Origin: Himantopus leucocephalus
Taxonomy: Eukaryota; Chordata; Aves; Charadriiformes; Recurvirostridae
Direction of reading: 5' to 3'
NCBI GenBank assembly: GCA_003993805.1
Contig: RSEF01000020.1
Span: forward strand, 8,746,734 to 8,810,733
DNA length: 64,000 nucleotides
The translations under genes and the position numbers were made by a program. Positions 58,001 to 64,000 of the stretch are shown here, piece by piece (within the stretch, counting starts at the first letter, position 1; every line of letters begins with the position of its first letter). The notes below the pieces were generated by a model that ran no database searches, was not told the origin of the DNA, and saw only the letters and a list, made by a program, of their open reading frames with translations.

Positions 58001-61000
58001 GATGCTATTTGTAATACCAGTTTCTGGGAACAATGAATTCCTTCTTCCTCTTTATGACTGTCTTATCGAACCCTGTTTTGTTGTTTTGGGTTTTTTTTTG
58101 TGTGGAAGTGTGACTCAAAAAAAATTGGTAAAGGAAATCTACAAATGAGACGATATTGGGTTATTTGACTTCTGTGAACTAGCAGAGCAGTTCCTGGCTA
58201 CGAATTGAACTGGATCACATGTAGGAACACAACAGAAACAACTCTGTCAGTTTCTGTTTCAGGAAAGCATTTAACCATACACTTAATTTTACAGTTAATT
58301 TAGTTGACCCTCAGTGCAGTGCTTATGGCACATACTGAATACCAGTCTTAAGGCTGCACCAGATCAGTGGTTTGAATTAGCTCCTCCAAACATTTAGCAG
58401 GACATCCATTCGGCGGAAGGCTGTACACGTCAAATGATGAAGCTTTTACTAAATAATGCTGTCCTTGTACGCTGGCAGGTGCCTCCCCCAGCTGCCGGGC
58501 AGTTCCCTAGCAGAGCAGCAGAGAGTCCAACAGCTGTGCGTAGCTGCTTGCTTGTGCTTCACATCCCAGGCACAGCTGGCAGCAGATGATTCCGTCTGTC
58601 AGGAACATGGGTTTAAGCAGGTGGGTTTAAGCCCTGGCACCCTCCGTGGTGTGTGCTTGCGCCCGTCACGGCCACAACGGCAGGGAGCAGCTGGAAAGAG
58701 ATGACTGGGTGGACAAAGTGTAAGTAGCGCATTTGTGGATGGCAGAAAGACAGTACTGTCTATGAACATGCACCAAAAGAGGTTGTACTCATGAGTTAAT
58801 AGTGTTAGTAAAGATTACTACATACTCATCCAGCAAGGATTTTGTTTCATGGAAAGGATGCTTCATCCTCTGAGTTCCTAAGCAAATATATCTGCTGCCT
58901 TATCTTCACAACTGCTTTTGACAGCATGTGACAACATGATTGCGGGAAAGCTGAGGCTGCTGCAAAGACCCCCTCAAAAAAGAATGCGGGGAATGTGGTA
59001 TTCCACAGAGGACACTGCTAACAAAATCAAAATTTGGAAACTCATTTGGAATCAGCAGCTTTAAGGAAAGACAGTGCAACCGAGAAGGAATGAGGAGATT
59101 CCTGCCTCCACAATGTTTAAATAAATGTCAGGCAGAATTCCACGACTGAGTAATTCACTGAAAATGTTTCTCCTCTTCTTGTTTCCACTTGATAAGCACC
59201 TAGTTTATGGAAGAAATTTAGGTCATTTTTTCCCCAGTGATGTTGCATGCTGTGCTGTCCAAGTTTTCCACGCCAGTCCTCTGTCATTTTCCTACATGAG
59301 GTTCTGACTGTTTTTAGTACCAATTTGTTTCTTTCATGAGAAAATTTAATCAGCACTCCCTTCCGAGGTAATGAGTGTCATGGGTGAAGGCTTGTGATCA
59401 GATTTAAGTTGTGCAGATGAAATTGTATGAGAGCAGGCACTACTGACAGCTTGGACTATATCCTTGTGAAGTGGTTTTGGATATAAAAAACCCTAAGCGT
59501 GCGTAGAGAAGCTAACGGAAAGCCCCCAGTAGTTGTCATGGAAGCTGGTTTTACCAGAGGAGCAGAAAAACAACTCTTTAAGGGATTTCAGAAGCGCAAG
59601 AAACAAAACTAAAGGGCAATGCTGCAGGAAATGCCTGAGGTCTAGCAAACAAAATAATGTGTGTTATACACCAGGAATGTTTCGTGGGATTTCCAACTTG
59701 CATAAAATTCCAGTGTGAAAAAGCACCTGCTCTAGTTTCTCTGCCATCCTTTGTCCTGCTGACAGCTTGGCAGAGGGCAAAGGCCGTTCCCACCTCTCCG
59801 CTGCCTCTTATCTCCCTGGAGATAGATCCAAGCCAAATTTTAATAGAAAACTGTGCCAAAGGGATTTTTGAGAGGGCATCCAGCCTATAACCTGTCTCCG
59901 TGGCAGGTTTTCAGCCCATTTTTCTTGATTGTCCAAATTGCTTTTGGGAAATCTATGGATAAACAAACACGTGGGAGTAATTTCTTTCAGTATCCGAAAA
60001 CAGGTCGAAAAGTGAAGGCAAACTCAACCTGCGGTGCTGCTTTTGGTAAAAGCTGAGGAGCGTAAGCAGAGCTGCACACAGAGGCAGAACCCCCTTTCCT
60101 TTATGCGTGGACACTGCTGTCTGTGGCTGCCAGTCAGTTACCATCTACATTAATCAGTTTTGGTTTTTTTTAAAGGGATAATGATCAAGACCAGTGAAGT
60201 ACCACTCTTTGACTTTCTTAGCAGATCCCCCCAGACGGTCTCTCCTTGAATTAATACCACTTGCCAGCACAGAAGTCCCAGGATACTGTTTCAAAATACA
60301 ATGAAACGCCCAACTCAATTCAGAAGCCTTCAAGTGCTTTAATCCAGGTTTTTAGCTGAGGACTGTTGTAACCTTACATTTTCCAAACCCACAATGGTAC
60401 CTCATAGTTAGTTATTCATGAGCACACATTTCTGGAAATCATGACTAACCCAACAGTCTCATGCCCAGTGAAAACATCATCACTGCGGAGAAGCAAAACT
60501 TCCAGACTTGCAGTAAAGTGCCCTTTCGCTCGAGATTGCGATCTGTAATGTGTAAAGGCAGATTCTTACCTTAAATGAACTAATGGATGTACTGGACGTG
60601 TTGGTGTCCAAATGATGTTATAGGATGTGTCAGCAGTACAGAAGTAGGATGATAAGGCAGAAGAGACTAAAAATAGCTTGATTAGGAATAGACCAACTCT
60701 ACAGCACTGGAAAGGCTATTAAGTCCACTCCTCTGTTTCAGTTCAGTGGAAAGTAGGACGTCCTTGCTCAGAAGGAAATGGTACTGGCCAGAGCCGGATA
60801 AAATGCTGGAATTAGGGTGAGGCTGTGTCTGATTTGTCCTGGTATTTCTCCTGGTTCTGTGGGACGGGACGTCATGGCGGGTGGGATAAGATCTGACATC
60901 AGCATCACCGAGCAGCAGACCATCAGGCCACTGCAGCAGGGATAACCCGTCACTGTTGCCTTGCACTAGGATGGGACGGGATTCGGTAGCACCAGCAAAA

Positions 61001-62032
61001 AGTTCTGTAACTCAGTTATTCTGTGTCTTTCCATAGTTCCAAGTGAAGATGAAATCGCCACCACGTGGACAGCACTGTGATTCATACAGTACTCAAAAGC
61101 ATTAGGAGTGGGGTTTGCGTTTTTTTTTGGTTTTTTTTTTTTAAGGAAAGCTCTTGCCTCTCACTGCTAACAGCTAATAAATGTTTGCATAGCACAGAAA
61201 TTCCAGACGGGTGAGAGAAAGTTAATCTTCTGCCAATGTTCAAATAAGGCAAGTAGAATAACTACCGTTATTATTAGAAACTTAGCTTTATGTCAGTGTA
61301 AAGCATGCTGAGGGAAAAAGCGATTCCTAAGTACAGAATCGCTTTACCTTGGGAAGATAAAGCACCTCTTCAGAGAAATAAATTGCTGTGAACTGGCATG
61401 GGCAAAACAGGTCCGTCTCAAATGTATCAAAAATCTGAAAAACTGATTACACTTGAACTACTCAGCAATGTCCTCACTTTGGCTGAAGGTCTCGTAGGGC
61501 GGTCATTTGCAATGCAAAAACATTTTAAATGAGAGTCTGTGCTTCCTGTAAGGACTTAAATAAAGCACAAGACTAAAATATGATAAATTATTAATTATAT
61601 TACTGATCAAAATATAAAATAGTTACTAGCTACCAGCATATCACCGTAGACTATCCCAGTAGGAGTTTTGTTAGTGGAGCTTACGCATTGACTACCATCC
61701 CTTTTCAGAATGCTTTTCCATGTCAATTTGGTCCTATTCCGTTGGTCTGTAGTGAGGCATCATTAGCAGATTAGACCTGCTTATAGAGACTGAAGCTGCA
61801 ATAAAACCAACCGAAGGAGGAAGTCATCAGTGTCCTTGTCCATTTATGACCACATAGAGCAGATGCAACCAAAAACCCCAGCTGACTTAGCAGTACTCCA
61901 TTGTTTCTGTGCTTCATGTAAAGTAACTGCACATGGTACGTGAGCAGTGAGATCCAAGTCCAGGTTGCGCTAGCACAGCAAGATCTTTATGTCGCACCTG
62001 TCAGCTGATCAAGCTGCATTCCTTCGTTGCAG
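52007..62032. other. No supportable gene; GC-rich block then ordinary sequence
   Basis: From 52 to about 55.8 kb the sequence is GC-rich and open in several frames on both strands at once, as expected for biased noncoding DNA. From about 56 kb it returns to average composition. ARFRP1, expected on the minus strand after TNFRSF6B in mammals, was not recognised. Confidence 0.5.
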
Positions 62033-62135
62033 TCACGCTGCAGCATGGAGGACACACCAAAGCAATTCAACAATTGGCTCGACTATTTACCTGCTGGGCT
62101 TCCCCCAGCCTCGGGAAATATTTCAACAGTATCAG
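62033..62135 (+). CDS. Candidate coding exon with start codon, gene not recognised
   Basis: A strong acceptor (pyrimidine-rich, ending cgttgcag) precedes 12 bases and then an ATG at 62045 in a good context (A at -3, G at +4). The frame runs 30 codons, beginning MEDTPKQFNNWLDYL and containing an N-glycosylation-type NIS, to a consensus donor gtaggt at 62136 (phase 1). It looks like a second exon carrying the initiation codon. I do not recognise the protein and found no convincing next exon before 64000. A chance match of splice signals around a short open frame is a real possibility. Confidence 0.33.
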
Positions 62136-64000
62136 GTAGGTGCACTTTATCTGTGACGGTGGAAAAACCTGACTGCAAAGGTCTTTCCTAAAACAGACTT
62201 TGGGAGCCAAGCAGCTGCATCTGTGTGCCCCATCAAGTAACTGCTGTTACTGCTCTGGAAGCTAACTCTGAATGATATCAAACTTTCCACTGCCGGTTTC
62301 AGAGAAATCCTCCCTGATTTTTTGTAGGCATCACAGCATGCTCATACTTATGTATCACAGCTGATGCATCTTTGTGGGTGAAAGACTCTCCCACTCTTGG
62401 GAACTTGGGATTCTGAAGTCAAAATGTTTCCTTTAATTTAAGACCTCCTGCTGATATGTGCCACAAAGCACTCTTTGTGTCTAGAAACTTGTAAGAACAG
62501 CTATGGCCTCGAGCTCAAAACTGTTTTTCCTCCCTGGTCTCCTAGGGAATAGGGAGAGGAATAGATCTGAGCAGATTATGCGGAAAGCTTGGAAAACCCC
62601 TGGTGTCCCATTAAACAGGCATTTCAAGTTACTTGACTGAAGCGTTTTGTCTCTCAGCAAGGCACTTTTGTCCGCCAGTCACTGTTTTACATCTTCAGTT
62701 TAATTGCTAGCACCAATCCTGCCAACCAAAACAAGAGCCAGGACCACAGAGACACCTTGAAAATACCTGGGCTTTCAGAGATGGCCAAGTGAGAGAGATT
62801 TCCTCTATAATCAACAGCCACCGGGTATCCAATACTTTCGTATGCTCGAAATTCCCATCCCTACATGACAAGCAGCACCTAGAGAAAGTGCCACTTCTTA
62901 CAGTAGGTGAGTGATCTTCAAGGGATCCTCTACATTCACAGAGTGCATAAGAAAGTTATGAGATGGGTCACTAGGTCTAAAGGAGCCTAAGGAAATATCT
63001 GGTGTCTGAGTTAGATCTACTGCAGTTTAATCCTTCTGGGACATGGCAGGGACATTGGCACCATTCACGTTCGGACTGGAGTACTGTGTTATACCACCTG
63101 TGCTAACAACAGCAAGTAACTGAAAGGGATTTGATATATTTGATATCTTACGTGACAGTTTGCCTAGCTTTCTCCTATCCTAGCGTTACTGAGAAGTAAG
63201 ATTCTGCTTTCCAGTATGCAATTTCTTCCACTGACTCCACATGCTTAATGACATAGTCCAGCTGCCCTCAGGCTCTGACCCAAATGTGAGGGAATGAATT
63301 ACGTTCTCTCTTTAAAAGAAAATCTGCAGTGAGTTACACGCAGAAAATTTATCAGAAAGTTCTTCGACAGATGCCAAATAACGTATCTTTAAACAAGTAA
63401 TAGTGTCTGACTTGCTCAAGTCAAGCTTGAATAATGTCCCCTTGGCACAGAATGGTCACCAGTGCCACGAGTAACTAAAACACGTGAAGAGCAACACCCA
63501 CTGCCAAACCACTGTAAAGTACACGTAAAAAGAGACATTCAGATAAATGTTTGTGATACATCGGCAGAATTACTAGCTGGGTAGGCTACATAACAAGTGA
63601 GCGCTATCTGACTTTGACAGCTGCCTTTCTGGTCTTTCTTGCATTTCAAAAAACTAGAGGGCCAAGTACCACTAGTTTCAAACATCACTTGTTTCAGCAA
63701 GAGAAGTTCAAAGAAGTAGGAAGCTTTATTGCATACTGATTTCTCCCTGCCTAGAGGTTCAGCTTTCAGCCTAGAAAGATCACAGAGAGGGCCTCAATTC
63801 GTTCCAGTTACAGAAGATACCAATTATTCTTACAATTAAAAAGAATGCACAACAGAGAGACTGGCAGTCAAAGCAAGGCAGTGCTTCTGTAGTTCATGTC
63901 CTATTAAAGATATCAATTTTAAAGTGTACCATTGTGCAGTTGCTGGCTTCCATATCTGCATTTACCACAGGTAAAAGTTATGAATCAACATGCCGACTGA
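62136..64000. other. Sequence after the candidate exon, no further exon found
   Basis: If the exon at 62033-62135 is real, this is its following intron. I saw no convincing continuation in phase 1. One possible acceptor near 62657 leads to a stop after 17 codons and is not persuasive. Confidence 0.4.

Noticed and set aside
50239..64000. ARFRP1, the next gene in the mammalian order
   Set aside because: I looked for GTPase motifs such as GLDNAGKTT and NKQD on both strands and found none.

Overview
The window reads as bird nuclear DNA (a sauropsid at the least). Protein-coding information is split into short exons with GT-AG introns. The clear mobile elements are CR1 non-LTR retrotransposons, one of which ends in the repeated gattctgt octamer typical of avian CR1. 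I see no bacterial operons, CRISPR arrays or phage genes. The sequence is a scaffold of several contigs: runs of N lie at 10581-10590, 23992-24091 and 49795-49894, and single N bases at 10898, 36347 and 51963. Two of the single N bases are flanked by exact direct duplications, the mark of an unmerged contig overlap.

The main gene is RTEL1, regulator of telomere elongation helicase 1, an XPD/RAD3-like iron-sulphur DNA helicase. It is present in two pieces that face opposite ways. Six central exons lie on the minus strand between 22636 and 12279. Fourteen exons carrying helicase motifs V and VI, two harmonin-homology domains, a PIP-box-like motif and a C4C4 RING lie on the plus strand between 25793 and 47626. 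Intron phases are consistent within each piece. The plus-strand exons join to a 658-residue carboxy-terminal fragment ending in a natural stop, and the minus-strand exons give about 186 residues from the middle of the helicase domain. The pieces do not overlap in protein content, so this is one gene broken by a false orientation (or, less likely, a real inversion), not two copies. The amino-terminal exons (Walker A, Fe-S cysteines, DEAH box) and about 90 residues between the two pieces were not found.

Downstream, in the same head-to-tail order as in mammals, the last coding exon of TNFRSF6B (decoy receptor 3) lies at 49970-50238. Its cysteine-rich ligand-binding exons are not visible and may lie in the 100-N gap just upstream.

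Region by region: 1-10580 has no gene I can support, only one CR1 3' end. 10591-23991 is the minus-strand RTEL1 piece, with a TA-rich microsatellite, a 56-bp near-identical direct repeat and a CR1 that reaches the gap. 24092-48525 is the plus-strand RTEL1 piece and its 3' untranslated region, with CR1 and older repeats in the introns. 48526-50238 holds the TNFRSF6B remnant. 50239-64000 is largely intergenic or intronic, GC-rich between about 51 and 56 kb, with one unassigned candidate exon at 62033-62135. ARFRP1, the next gene in mammals, was not recognised.
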